A stretch of DNA of 38,282 nucleotides from a virus: the IMG/VR virus record IMGVR_UViG_3300028666_000067, positions 1-38,282 of that record. One strand, written 5' to 3'. Positions within the stretch are counted from its first letter, which is position 1. Every line of letters starts with the position of its first letter. The translations under genes and the position numbers were made by a program. Below are positions 21,787-29,573 of this stretch, piece after piece. The notes under the pieces were generated by a model. The model saw only the letters and a program-made list of their open reading frames with translations, was not told where the DNA came from and made no database searches.

Positions 21787-22839
21787 ATGCCCATCGAAAA
21801 GACGTCCAAAGAGAAGAAGCACGCAGAGAAGGTAGATAAGGACTTCGACAAGATCATAGCTGATTTGAACAAGGACTACGGTCAAGGCTCTGTGATGCGA
21901 TTGAGAGCAGATAAGATCGCTGAACAGAAAGCTGGTCGTATCGTCATACCAACTGCTTCACTTGAACTTGATCGAGCGACTGGCGTTGGTGGTCTCATGA
22001 CTGGAACGGTCGTTGAGATCTACGGCGGAGAGTCCAGTGGTAAGACCACAACGGTTTTACAAACACTGGCCAATGCACAACGCATTGCAAAGAAGAGAGA
22101 ACTGGCTTGTGCTTTCATCGATGCTGAGCAGTCATATGACTTCGAATATGCTGACGCACTTGGTGTCGTTCAAGAAGACTTGTTCTTCTCTCAGCCAGAC
22201 AACGGTGAACAAGCAATCAATATTGCTAGGACGATGATCCGCAGTGGAAAGTTTTTGTTCATTGCCATCGACTCCGTTGCTATGCTGGTGCCAAAGGCTG
22301 AACTAGAAAACCCGATGGACAAGGAAACAATGGGTGGTCTAGCTCGGTTGATGGGCAAGACAGTGCGTAAGCTAAGACGCATGGCTCGCAAGTACAATGT
22401 TTGCTTGGTGTTCATCAATCAAACACGCACCAAGTTCAACGTCATGTTTGGAGATCCCGAAGACACGCCTGGTGGTAAGGCACTTCGCTTCGCCGCCGAC
22501 ATGCGCATTCAATTGAAGATGATGGGTGCCATCAAGAAGGGCGATGACAAGATCGCGAACAAGACTCAAGCATACTTGAAGAAAAACAAGTGCGCTAAGC
22601 CTCACCGCAAAGCATTGTTTAACATTCACTATGGCAAAGGTGTTGATAAGGTTCTAGACCTTTGGAACTGCCTCGACTCAACTGGCATGGGTGAATGGAT
22701 CAAGAAGAAGAACAAAGCGAAAAAGTTTTATGTTGGCGACTATGCCTTCAACGACTACGATGAATTCAAAGATCGCATGGAGATGGATCCAAAGGTCAAG
22801 AAGATCTTCATCAAGATGCTACGTACATCTTGGCAATAG
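21787..22839 (+). CDS. recA: RecA-like recombinase
   Basis: 350 aa. Typical RecA start YGQGSVMRLR (31-40), Walker A GGESSGKTT (80-88), Walker B FLFIAIDSVAML with KAELENPMDK after it, and the L2-side segment VFINQTRTKF followed by DTPGGKALRFAADMRI. Length matches bacterial RecA (about 350). It forms filaments on single-stranded DNA and drives strand exchange; here it would serve phage replication by recombination together with SSB, the UvsY-like protein, SbcCD and the RecU-like resolvase. A bacterial-type RecA rather than UvsX is worth noting. Confidence 0.96.
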   Translation: MPIEKTSKEKKHAEKVDKDFDKIIADLNKDYGQGSVMRLRADKIAEQKAGRIVIPTASLELDRATGVGGLMTGTVVEIYGGESSGKTTTVLQTLANAQRIAKKRELACAFIDAEQSYDFEYADALGVVQEDLFFSQPDNGEQAINIARTMIRSGKFLFIAIDSVAMLVPKAELENPMDKETMGGLARLMGKTVRKLRRMARKYNVCLVFINQTRTKFNVMFGDPEDTPGGKALRFAADMRIQLKMMGAIKKGDDKIANKTQAYLKKNKCAKPHRKALFNIHYGKGVDKVLDLWNCLDSTGMGEWIKKKNKAKKFYVGDYAFNDYDEFKDRMEMDPKVKKIFIKMLRTSWQ

Positions 22840-22852
22840 GAGAAAGATAACA

Positions 22853-23212
22853 ATGCCCATCGATGATGCATTGATCGCTGACACGGTTCAAAGCTTAAGA
22901 GTGCATGGGCTTCATTGTGTCAAGCCTGATTCGAGACTTGCTTGCTACGTCTCTTGCAAGGTAAGAACACCTCTTGGCTTTGTGTTCCTCAACAGCATAG
23001 CACTTGTTCAAGGCGACAACGGCTTCTACATCTCGTTCCCTTCGAGAGAGAAGAACAGCGTTGAACAAAAGAAGAAGGATTTTTTCTTCATTGAGTCAGG
23101 CTTCAAAGAGATCCTGACCAAGCTCGCTGTGCAGGCATACAAGGACTATGTTGCCACCATCACAAGTGCAGCATCAGCTCATAACGCAAGACTTGAGCAT
23201 CAACCACAGTAA
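22853..23212 (+). CDS. SpoVG-like protein
   Basis: 119 aa from ATG 22853, with AGGAGA about 9 bases upstream. The core (LGFVFLNSIALVQGDNGFYI, then SFPSREKN, then a C-terminal helix IESGFKEILTKLAVQAYKDY) matches SpoVG: strands ending in 'G.nG.fi..Ps', a loop, then the helix with I..av...Y. SpoVG-family proteins bind DNA or RNA and act as regulators. It sits right after recA, and its stop overlaps the next start (TAATG). Moderately supported by pattern. Confidence 0.5.
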   Translation: MPIDDALIADTVQSLRVHGLHCVKPDSRLACYVSCKVRTPLGFVFLNSIALVQGDNGFYISFPSREKNSVEQKKKDFFFIESGFKEILTKLAVQAYKDYVATITSAASAHNARLEHQPQ

Positions 23213-23523
23213 TGCCACGCTCACCACTCAAACAAGGTGGTGACGAGAACTATGTGATGGAGCAGATGTTGTTGATCTCACAGACAACATCTGCTCCCAC
23301 ATTTTTCGACGTTGCACAGAAGCTCAATGAGTCAGTAAGACGTAAGGCACTCAACGGTTTAATAAAGAAAGGCTTGGTTGGAAGGATAAATGGAATGGAT
23401 GAACACGTTGTCTTTGGCAAAACGCCAGTGACAACAACATTCGAACAATTCTACATCACTGAATATGGCTACAAAATCATAGGAGAAACGCCATGGATCA
23501 AAAACAAGATACTCAAGCAGTAG
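23212..23523 (+). CDS. hypothetical protein, winged-helix-like
   Basis: 103 aa. The N-terminal region has helix-turn-helix character: FFDVAQKLNE, then VRRKALNGLIKKGLVGRING, then a beta wing (HVVFGKTPVTTTF). That is the order of a small winged-helix DNA-binding domain. No specific family recognised. Starts in a TAATG overlap and ends inside the next gene. Could be a phage transcription regulator. Confidence 0.5.
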   Translation: MPRSPLKQGGDENYVMEQMLLISQTTSAPTFFDVAQKLNESVRRKALNGLIKKGLVGRINGMDEHVVFGKTPVTTTFEQFYITEYGYKIIGETPWIKNKILKQ

Positions 23524-23900
23524 AGCCGATCGATGCTCCTGCAGAGGCTCAGAAACAAGAGGAACAGAAAGGCATGACGTTGGAGCAATCAACAGCCATC
23601 GCTGAGATGATCAAAAGCGTGATGACTGCTGTGTCCATGCACTTCTTCAATGTCACAAAGGACGAGTTGGTCTTAGCTCGGCAGACGATGGTCGATCGTC
23701 GCAGCAAAGCTGAGGCACTTGGTCCAATGTTCAATCCGCATTCTTGGCAAAGCAAAGTCGAGTTCTTCGATCAAGGGATCAAGAAGCTCGATGCTTTGAT
23801 CATGCTCTACGAGGCTGAAGAAGCCTACCAGAAAATGCAGCAGACGAAGATCAAAGAAGAACAAGGGGCTGCTGTGATGCGCTCCATTCTTGGGATCTGA
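23493..23900 (+). CDS. hypothetical helical protein, 135 aa
   Basis: Begins MDQKQDTQAVEPIDAPA, an acidic, disordered N-terminus, followed by helices rich in Glu, Met and Ala. AGGAG lies upstream inside the preceding gene, with 31 bases of overlap. No motif recognised. Function unknown. Confidence 0.65.
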   Translation: MDQKQDTQAVEPIDAPAEAQKQEEQKGMTLEQSTAIAEMIKSVMTAVSMHFFNVTKDELVLARQTMVDRRSKAEALGPMFNPHSWQSKVEFFDQGIKKLDALIMLYEAEEAYQKMQQTKIKEEQGAAVMRSILGI

Positions 23901-23901
23901 C

Positions 23902-24144
23902 ATGTATTATGATAGCTACGTCTATCCAAATGGTGACGTAAAAGGATTCACTCAATCACAAATAACCGGTCTCCCGCTTCGCAATGCAAACAGACATCCA
24001 TCAAATATAACGGATGCTCTTCTACTGCTGTGTTACACAGATTGGTTTGGCGAAAAATACGCTGGAGAAAAGAATAATCTGTTGTCTTATATCACTACAA
24101 AAAATTTTTATAAGAGAACAACTGGAAGCTATGAATTTCAATAG
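23902..24144 (+). CDS. hypothetical Tyr-rich protein, 80 aa
   Basis: Begins MYYDSYVYPNGDV. ATG 23902 is two bases after the upstream stop; a TTG at 23890 is in frame but no ribosome site is strong. Ten or more Tyr/Phe/Trp in 80 residues and an AT-rich sequence set it apart from neighbours. Function unknown; possibly acquired separately. Confidence 0.55.
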   Translation: MYYDSYVYPNGDVKGFTQSQITGLPLRNANRHPSNITDALLLLCYTDWFGEKYAGEKNNLLSYITTKNFYKRTTGSYEFQ

Positions 24145-24152
24145 GAGTTCTA

Positions 24153-24350
24153 ATGGCTAGAAGTCTTCGCTTGAATTTGATGATTGCTGCTGGTCTCTTT
24201 GGTGATTTAGCCAGAGAACAAGAAGAACAACGATTGAAGCTTCAGGAATTTTATCCAAAGGCAGATAAAGACCAGCGTGATGATGAGAATAGAGCTGAAG
24301 CAATGAAACACTTGGCAAAGGGTCACCAGCGAAAATCTAAGAGGCGATGA
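24153..24350 (+). CDS. hypothetical charged protein, 65 aa
   Basis: Follows AGGAG by about 5 bases. Begins MARSLRLNLMIAAGLFGD: a short hydrophobic stretch, then a long charged helix and a basic tail (KGHQRKSKRR). Too short to classify; a membrane-associated or nucleic-acid-binding peptide are both possible. Confidence 0.6.
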   Translation: MARSLRLNLMIAAGLFGDLAREQEEQRLKLQEFYPKADKDQRDDENRAEAMKHLAKGHQRKSKRR

Positions 24351-24670
24351 TGCGAAACTTGACTCGTGAAGAATTTTTAAAAATGCCAGAAGGTACATTG
24401 TTCTGGACATATCATCAACTTAGTTTTTCTGAACTGGGAATCAAAGGTAAAACATATACAATGGAAAAAAGCCCTAGAGGACCATTTGAAGATTTTTATT
24501 ATGTTCCATTAATACCACACATGTATAGTGATGGTGAACATCCGGAATTCATTGGTGAATGTGAGATGCAATTTCATGGGTGGACAGATGAAGATACTCT
24601 GTTCACTGTCTTTGATTACAAAGACTTCAATCACTTCATCGAGCTGCTATCACGTGGAGTCAGTATATGA
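24347..24670 (+). CDS. hypothetical protein, 107 aa
   Basis: Begins MMRNLTREEFLKMPEG, with ATG overlapping the upstream TGA. Aromatic-rich alpha/beta protein (FWTYHQLSF, FYYVPLIPHMY, FHGWTDEDTLFTVFDY). Distinctly AT-rich in its first half. Overlaps the SbcD-like start by ATGA. No family recognised. Confidence 0.65.
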   Translation: MMRNLTREEFLKMPEGTLFWTYHQLSFSELGIKGKTYTMEKSPRGPFEDFYYVPLIPHMYSDGEHPEFIGECEMQFHGWTDEDTLFTVFDYKDFNHFIELLSRGVSI

Positions 24671-25788
24671 TCTCAGCAGTTGCGACTGGCGACATTCACA
24701 TTGGCAAGCACAAATATGGCGTCACCAATCCTAAAAGCGGATTGGACACCTCTGTTGAAAGCGTGTTGAGATGCTTTGACCATTTGGTCTACTACTGCAT
24801 TCAACACAAAGTGACGTTGGTCACCATCAACGGCGACTTGAGCAAAGGCAAGACACTGAGCGAAGAAGAGCGAGCTGAGTTCTATCGCCGTGTGAAGAAG
24901 CTTAATGACAATGGAATCACGGTGGTCATCCTCAAAGGGAACCACGATGGCTCATTTGCCAAGCAGAACTCATTCAATATCCGGAGCTTGAAGGTGTTGA
25001 ATCTCAAAAACACGCATGTTGTTGATGAGCCAACACTGATAAAGAAGGACAACTACTACATCATTGCGATGCCGTACATAGAATCGGTTGATGACTGGGT
25101 CGAGCAGTACAAAGCAATTCGCAAGAAAGTTTGGGGCACAAAGAAGAAGATCATTGTCTGTCTCCACGGGAATGTTGAAGGCATCAAGCATCACTACTCA
25201 GAATTGTTGGAGTCTGACGAGCCAAAAGACATTCCACTGTCAATCTTTAAAAACGATGACGGAGTGATCGCTGTCTGTTGTGCTCATCAGCATGAGCATC
25301 AAGTTATCCTTGAAAAGCCTTTCGTGTTTTACTCTGGCTCTTTGGATCGAGTGTCGTTCGCTGAACGAGACCAACCAAAGGGCTTTGTGCATTTCAAGTA
25401 CTCAGATTCTAAACTCACCAAGAAGTTCGTTGAAGTCGATGCCAAACGCTTCATTCAGATCGAAGTGAAAGGCAAGGCGATTCCAAAATTGGACTACAAA
25501 AACGCCATTGTCAAAGTGGTCGTTGAATCCAATGGTGAGAAGGTCGATGTGTTTGACGTCGACTATGTTGAGTCGAAACTTCGTGAACTCGGTGCTCAAT
25601 TCGTCACTGTCTCACGTCGAACACTTGAGATGGATGGAAAGAAAGTCTTCAACACGATCAAGAGCGCTGGGCTGTCGTTCAAGAAACGAGTTAGCGCTTG
25701 GACAGAGCGATTCATTGAACCGCGCAGTAGAGACAATGTGAAACGCTTGGGCATTGAGCTCATTGAAGAGGCTCAAGAGGAGAGGTGA
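24667..25788 (+). CDS. sbcD: SbcD/Mre11-like DNA repair nuclease subunit
   Basis: 373 aa. Calcineurin-type metallophosphoesterase motifs in order: GDIHIG (Asp9, His11), NGDLSKG (Asp57), LKGNHDGS (Asn92-His93-Asp94), CLHGNVEG, and AHQHEHQ. This matches the Mre11/SbcD/T4 gp47 family, a Mn-dependent DNA exo/endonuclease that works with an SbcC/Rad50 ATPase. The partner is two genes downstream (26158). It would process DNA ends during phage recombination. Starts in an ATGA overlap. Confidence 0.93.
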   Translation: MISAVATGDIHIGKHKYGVTNPKSGLDTSVESVLRCFDHLVYYCIQHKVTLVTINGDLSKGKTLSEEERAEFYRRVKKLNDNGITVVILKGNHDGSFAKQNSFNIRSLKVLNLKNTHVVDEPTLIKKDNYYIIAMPYIESVDDWVEQYKAIRKKVWGTKKKIIVCLHGNVEGIKHHYSELLESDEPKDIPLSIFKNDDGVIAVCCAHQHEHQVILEKPFVFYSGSLDRVSFAERDQPKGFVHFKYSDSKLTKKFVEVDAKRFIQIEVKGKAIPKLDYKNAIVKVVVESNGEKVDVFDVDYVESKLRELGAQFVTVSRRTLEMDGKKVFNTIKSAGLSFKKRVSAWTERFIEPRSRDNVKRLGIELIEEAQEER

Positions 25789-26171
25789 TGCCATACAACA
25801 AAACAGACAAGTCTGAATGGCCTTGCACTTGTGGCAAGGTGTACAAATCTTCCCTTGCCAAAGAGATCTGCGCAGCCAGAAAACATGTCGAGTTGGTTGT
25901 ATATGTTCCTCCGGTTGAGATCGTAGTTGTCAAGAAAAAAGAGAAGGTTCAAAAGAGTATTAAACTGTACGAAAGGACGAGTAACGAAATAGAGAAGATC
26001 CTATGCGTTGATTGTGGCAGGGAATTGTTCAGGACTGGGAGAAAAGGACCACCTCCATCGAGATGTGAAAGCTGTAAGAAAGGTCATGTCAAGCTCCAGC
26101 TACTACATCGCAGAAATCAAGTGGCCTTAGAAAAATTCTCAAACCAAGAGAAACCAGATGGAACTGCTTAG
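25788..26171 (+). CDS. zinc-finger protein between sbcD and sbcC
   Basis: 127 aa from ATG 25788 (overlap with upstream TGA; AAGAGG 7 bases before); GTG 25785 is an alternative. N-terminal CTCGK with C29, and a C-terminal zinc ribbon LCVDCGRELF and RCESCKKGH. The first part (SEWPCTCGKVYKSSLAKEIC) looks like a C2HC finger. Its place inside the sbcDC pair, overlapping both genes, suggests an accessory to the nuclease, but that is inference. Confidence 0.65.
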   Translation: MPYNKTDKSEWPCTCGKVYKSSLAKEICAARKHVELVVYVPPVEIVVVKKKEKVQKSIKLYERTSNEIEKILCVDCGRELFRTGRKGPPPSRCESCKKGHVKLQLLHRRNQVALEKFSNQEKPDGTA

Positions 26172-28215
26172 CGCTGTCTATCATAACTATGGCCCACACT
26201 CGCATTCAGTGATAGACTTCACTGAATTCCGTGTTGCTGCTATTCTCGGTAGGAAGAAAAAAGACTACCGCAGATCGAACGGCACCGGCAAGAGCCATAT
26301 CTTTGATGGTATCAGCTGGTGCTTCTTTGAGACTCCGCGTGATGAAGAAGAAAAGAACAACGATCTTCTGAAATGGGGAGAGAACAAAGGGTTCGTGAAG
26401 ATCAAGTTCTTAGAACGTGGTGAGAAGTACTTGGTCAAACGAACTCTCGTTCGTCGTGGTGAGCGCATTCATAGCGCTCTCTTCTTGAAGCATTGGAAGA
26501 ATGGCGAATGGCAGAACATCAGTGAGACAGGCATTGGTGGCAAAGCTGCAACTCAAAAGAAGATAGAAGACATCATCAAAGCAAACGAAGAAATATTCCT
26601 TCACACATGCTACATCAGACAAGACGAGATCAGTGCGCTGATGAAGATGCGTCAAGGTGAGAGGCGTGAGGTATTCAGTAGACCTGAAGGCTTGCTGATG
26701 TACCAAAAGGCTTTGAAACTCGGTAGAAAGCGGATGACCAATGTGAAGACTGAGTTGCAAGTCGCTATCTCAAGGGTGAAAGATCTCAAACTTGAGTTCA
26801 AAGAACTGTTTGGTGACTCAGCCAACATCAAAGATCTGCAGGAAGAACTGCGCTCCAAGCAAGATCGCCGTGATGAGATCAAAGACACCATCACGACTTT
26901 GGAGAAAGAAAAAGAGAAGAACGCACAAAGTGAGAATGCGAAGGAGAAGATGAAGATCCTTCGCAAATCGATCGATGATGCGAAAGCCGCAGTCAGAGCG
27001 ATTGAAGATCCTAACGCCGACATCCTTGAAGGTGGGAAGCGAGCAGAAGAACGCATCGCTGAGATCGATAAAAAGCTGAGGAAGCTTGACAGCGACAAGC
27101 TACACGCAGACAAAGTTCAGCTCACAAGTGCTTTGGATAAGGCGACTGACTCCATCGCCAATTTCAAGCAGTTGATGAGCAAAAGCCAAGGGCGTTTAGA
27201 CAAGGTCAAGCGTGTTTGCGACTCATGCGGAAATGAATTGACGGAGGATCAGTTCTTCGAGAAGAAGCGTCAGTTGAAAGCTGATGTACGTTCTTACGAC
27301 AAACAACTCGAAGATCTATACCAAGACAAAGCGAAGCTGGACGAAGAACTTGAAGGTGTCAACACTGGCCTAGCTCAGGTGAAGACGCTAGACAAAGAGA
27401 AGACGAAGTTCAAAGATCAGCTTGCCAGCTACAATGCGATTTGGAACAAACTCGATCAAGCACGTATCAATCATCGAAAGGTTCGTGATGACAACGAGCC
27501 TAAGATCAGAGATCTGGAAAAGAAGGTTGTCAACACTGATGGCGTTGATGAGCAGATTGCTGATCAAAAGGAACGCTATGATCGCATCACACAGAAAATT
27601 GGAACGCTGACAGAGCGAATTGCAAATGCGAAAGAAAACGACACGGCGAAGCAGGACAAGCTGAAAGATCTACGCAAAGCCATTCGCTCAAAGCTCAAGA
27701 TCAAGCGATCATATGTCGAACTTGCTAAAGTGCTGGAGATGCTGAAGCTACTTCCGAATGAGATCGTGAAAGAAGCGGTTCCAGAGATTCAGCAGTACAG
27801 CAACGAGATCTTGGCTCGCTTCGATCAGAGTGACATCACACTCGAGATCTTGACAGAAGACGAGAAGGGCAATGAGATCTTCGACTTCCGTGTGACAGTG
27901 GATGGAGAGAAGACCGGGTTCAAATCGATCAGTGGTGGTGAGAAGATGAGAGTGAGTTTCGCATTCCGCATTGGCAATGCTATTCGACTCTCTCATGCTC
28001 GTGGATGTCAATTCGATTTCCTACTCATCGATGAAGTGAATGCACTCGATGACGCTGGAATTGAAGAGTTCACTGACATGATCGACAAATTGAGCACAAT
28101 GTTCAAGCACATCATCGTGGTCTCGCATGAAGAGAACATCAAGCAATACTTCACCAACCACTTGGTAGTAACCAAGAAAGGTCGAGATGCCGACGTCCAA
28201 CTCATCAAAGGCTAA
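26158..28215 (+). CDS. sbcC: SbcC/Rad50-like SMC ATPase
   Basis: 685 aa. N-terminal Walker A SNGTGKS (40-46), a long coiled coil from about 185 to 500 interrupted by a zinc-hook CDSC (Cys354, Cys357), and a C-terminal ABC signature ISGGEKMR (591-597) with Walker B DFLLIDEV (Asp625, Glu626) and the His switch VVSHEE. This matches T4 gp46/SbcC, which pairs with SbcD/gp47 to process DNA ends. A basic insertion (GRKKKDYRRS) lies between the first strand and the P-loop. Short coiled coil compared with bacterial SbcC (about 1000 aa), as usual for phage versions. Confidence 0.93.
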   Translation: MELLSAVYHNYGPHSHSVIDFTEFRVAAILGRKKKDYRRSNGTGKSHIFDGISWCFFETPRDEEEKNNDLLKWGENKGFVKIKFLERGEKYLVKRTLVRRGERIHSALFLKHWKNGEWQNISETGIGGKAATQKKIEDIIKANEEIFLHTCYIRQDEISALMKMRQGERREVFSRPEGLLMYQKALKLGRKRMTNVKTELQVAISRVKDLKLEFKELFGDSANIKDLQEELRSKQDRRDEIKDTITTLEKEKEKNAQSENAKEKMKILRKSIDDAKAAVRAIEDPNADILEGGKRAEERIAEIDKKLRKLDSDKLHADKVQLTSALDKATDSIANFKQLMSKSQGRLDKVKRVCDSCGNELTEDQFFEKKRQLKADVRSYDKQLEDLYQDKAKLDEELEGVNTGLAQVKTLDKEKTKFKDQLASYNAIWNKLDQARINHRKVRDDNEPKIRDLEKKVVNTDGVDEQIADQKERYDRITQKIGTLTERIANAKENDTAKQDKLKDLRKAIRSKLKIKRSYVELAKVLEMLKLLPNEIVKEAVPEIQQYSNEILARFDQSDITLEILTEDEKGNEIFDFRVTVDGEKTGFKSISGGEKMRVSFAFRIGNAIRLSHARGCQFDFLLIDEVNALDDAGIEEFTDMIDKLSTMFKHIIVVSHEENIKQYFTNHLVVTKKGRDADVQLIKG

Positions 28216-28333
28216 GTGTCCATACTGTGACAAGGGTAAAGTGAAGGTGAAGACAAAAGGCATCAAACCATTCACTGAGCCATGTCTCATTTGCCTTGGA
28301 CCAGAGCCAAAAACCAAAGAGAAGAAGCGATGA
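28187..28333 (+). CDS. 48-aa zinc-motif microprotein
   Basis: ATG 28187 lies inside the 3' end of sbcC; the stop overlaps the next ATG (ATGA). It starts MPTSNSSKAKCPYCDKGKVK and carries CPYC (11-14) and CLIC (33-36), a classic zinc-ribbon pair, within a Lys-rich frame. The paired CxxC motifs and the coupling argue for a real gene although it is short. Likely nucleic-acid or protein binding; function unknown. Confidence 0.62.
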   Translation: MPTSNSSKAKCPYCDKGKVKVKTKGIKPFTEPCLICLGPEPKTKEKKR

Positions 28334-28524
28334 AGGTCACAACAGTCAAACACCTTTGCGATCGATGCAATGCAGAAATGGGTGAAAACTACTACAGCCA
28401 AGTTTCAAGACGCATTGGCTATTGGTGCATTGGTTGGATGGTGACAAAGGATATATGTCGAAAATGCAGAGACGAATTCGACGACTGGTGGAGAGCCAAA
28501 ACGCCACCCAAGGCACCAACCTGA
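28330..28524 (+). CDS. zinc-motif protein, 64 aa
   Basis: ATG 28330 overlaps the upstream TGA. Starts MKVTTVKHLCDRCNAEMG; CDRC (about 10-13) and ICRKC (about 41-45) form a zinc ribbon around YYSQVSRRIGYWCIGWM. The C-terminus has DDWWRAKTPPK. An upstream in-frame ATG at 28282 would give a longer N-terminus but lacks a ribosome site. Function unknown. Confidence 0.6.
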   Translation: MKVTTVKHLCDRCNAEMGENYYSQVSRRIGYWCIGWMVTKDICRKCRDEFDDWWRAKTPPKAPT

Positions 28525-28538
28525 TTATCCTAACGGAT

Positions 28539-28604
28539 ATGCCAGGAACCATCAAGCACGACCCACCTGTGTGGAACTGGGAACGACGTAGAGGTGTGAT
28601 TTGA
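28539..28604 (+). CDS. possible 21-aa microprotein
   Basis: Short frame starting MPGTIKHDPPVWNWERR and ending in TGA at 28602-28604, overlapping the TTG start of the next gene. No good ribosome site; an earlier in-frame start at 28458 would overlap the previous gene. Kept because the stop/start overlap is the window's usual coupling, but support is weak. Confidence 0.25.
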   Translation: MPGTIKHDPPVWNWERRRGVI

Positions 28605-28804
28605 ATGACCTGACGCAGTTTGAATTCGCATTTGAACAGCTTTGCCAACAGCACGGACAACACAAAGTCGTTTTGGTCTGTGAAGATCAAGCGACAAAGT
28701 ACAAAGCATTGGTCACCACACCGCAATGTGGAAGCCAATGGTTGATCGATGCTGCAACAGAGGTGATCAGCAAAGCGGATGAGCGCAGAAAGAGAGGCTT
28801 ATGA
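28601..28804 (+). CDS. hypothetical protein, 67 aa (TTG start)
   Basis: TTG at 28601 is preceded by GAGG (28591-28594) with a 6-base gap; the nearby ATG at 28605 is out of frame and stops at once, so TTG is the likely start. Begins MNDLTQFEFAFEQLC and ends DERRKRGL. Small alpha/beta protein (HKVVLVCED, YKALVTTPQCG, LIDAATEVI). Function unknown. Confidence 0.55.
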   Translation: MNDLTQFEFAFEQLCQQHGQHKVVLVCEDQATKYKALVTTPQCGSQWLIDAATEVISKADERRKRGL

Positions 28805-28943
28805 TGGTAAACCAGCAACGCCGCCGCACGACGCTCAGCGCTTAGATCCGTCCCAGACGCCTGTTAACAGTTAAGGTTTCTGATAAACAGAAGCATAGTA
28901 GAAGCAATAAGGCGAGCGACACACAATTACACTGGAGATGAAT
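28805..28943 (+). other. non-coding gap with a small hairpin
   Basis: 139 bases with stops in all forward frames. GTTTCTG (28876-28882) and CAGAAGC (28888-28894) form a 7-bp stem with an ATAAA loop, just after the palindrome CTGTTAACAG. No T-run for termination and no clear promoter. May be a leader for the 28944 gene. Confidence 0.4.
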
Positions 28944-29312
28944 ATGACGACTGGAACGATTTGCACTGAGATCGCAAAGACCAGCGGCTTCAGCCTCATC
29001 ACCGTGGCTGAAGCGAAACTGGAATCGGACACAACAAAGTTCTGGTGCGAGTTTTGTGCCAAACAGTTCGACTTCATAAAAGACGGAATGGAACAGGTTG
29101 TTGTGGAGCCGTTGATCGATGAGCACTATCACAATCGCCATCCATCCTCCGCTATGCGATGCAAGAAGTGCAAGGCCAGGAATCGGCAAAAAACGTTCAA
29201 CGGTCGTAAACTCATCGATCCAGAGAAATACGGTCAAATGGATGAGACGGATTTGAAAGTCAACGTGATGCCTAAGAGAAAGGTGGTTGGACTCCATGGC
29301 TGGCATGACTGA
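28944..29312 (+). CDS. zinc-motif protein, 122 aa
   Basis: ATG 28944 is preferred to ATG 28938 because GGAG (28934-28937) then has a 6-base gap. Begins MTTGTICTEIAKTSG. FWCEFCAKQF and MRCKKCKARN form a C2C2 zinc finger separated by about 33 residues containing HYHNRH. The C-terminus is basic (VMPKRKVVGLHGWHD). Probable nucleic-acid-binding protein; function unknown. Confidence 0.62.
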   Translation: MTTGTICTEIAKTSGFSLITVAEAKLESDTTKFWCEFCAKQFDFIKDGMEQVVVEPLIDEHYHNRHPSSAMRCKKCKARNRQKTFNGRKLIDPEKYGQMDETDLKVNVMPKRKVVGLHGWHD

Positions 29313-29541
29313 GAAGATGAAGCAAGTGCAGATCAATCTGCGAATGGCAGACACGCATCACATTGATGTCGATGGTGTGAACTACCTCGCAACGATGTAT
29401 CAGATCCAGCGACTGTGCAGCGGTATCACAGTAGAGCTTTGCAAGTCTTCAATCGCCAAACAAGAAGAGATGGTGAACGGTGAAGCATTCAAACGCATAT
29501 GTTTCGACACTGGCACTGGCAAGTTCCATGTTGCCAAATAA
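29296..29541 (+). CDS. hypothetical protein, 81 aa
   Basis: Starts MAGMTEKMKQVQINL; AGGTGG lies 9 bases before ATG 29296, and ATG 29305 is another possible start. Small alpha/beta protein (TVELCKSSIAKQEEMVNGEA). Overlaps the upstream gene by 17 bases. No motif recognised. Confidence 0.55.
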   Translation: MAGMTEKMKQVQINLRMADTHHIDVDGVNYLATMYQIQRLCSGITVELCKSSIAKQEEMVNGEAFKRICFDTGTGKFHVAK

Positions 29542-29573
29542 CTTCGGTCCTCACTGTTTCTTCTCGGTGTTCA

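Noticed and set aside
28801-28845. 14-codon frame beginning with ATGATG after the 28601 gene
   Set aside because: Too short, no motif, Arg/Thr-rich low-information peptide; left as non-coding.
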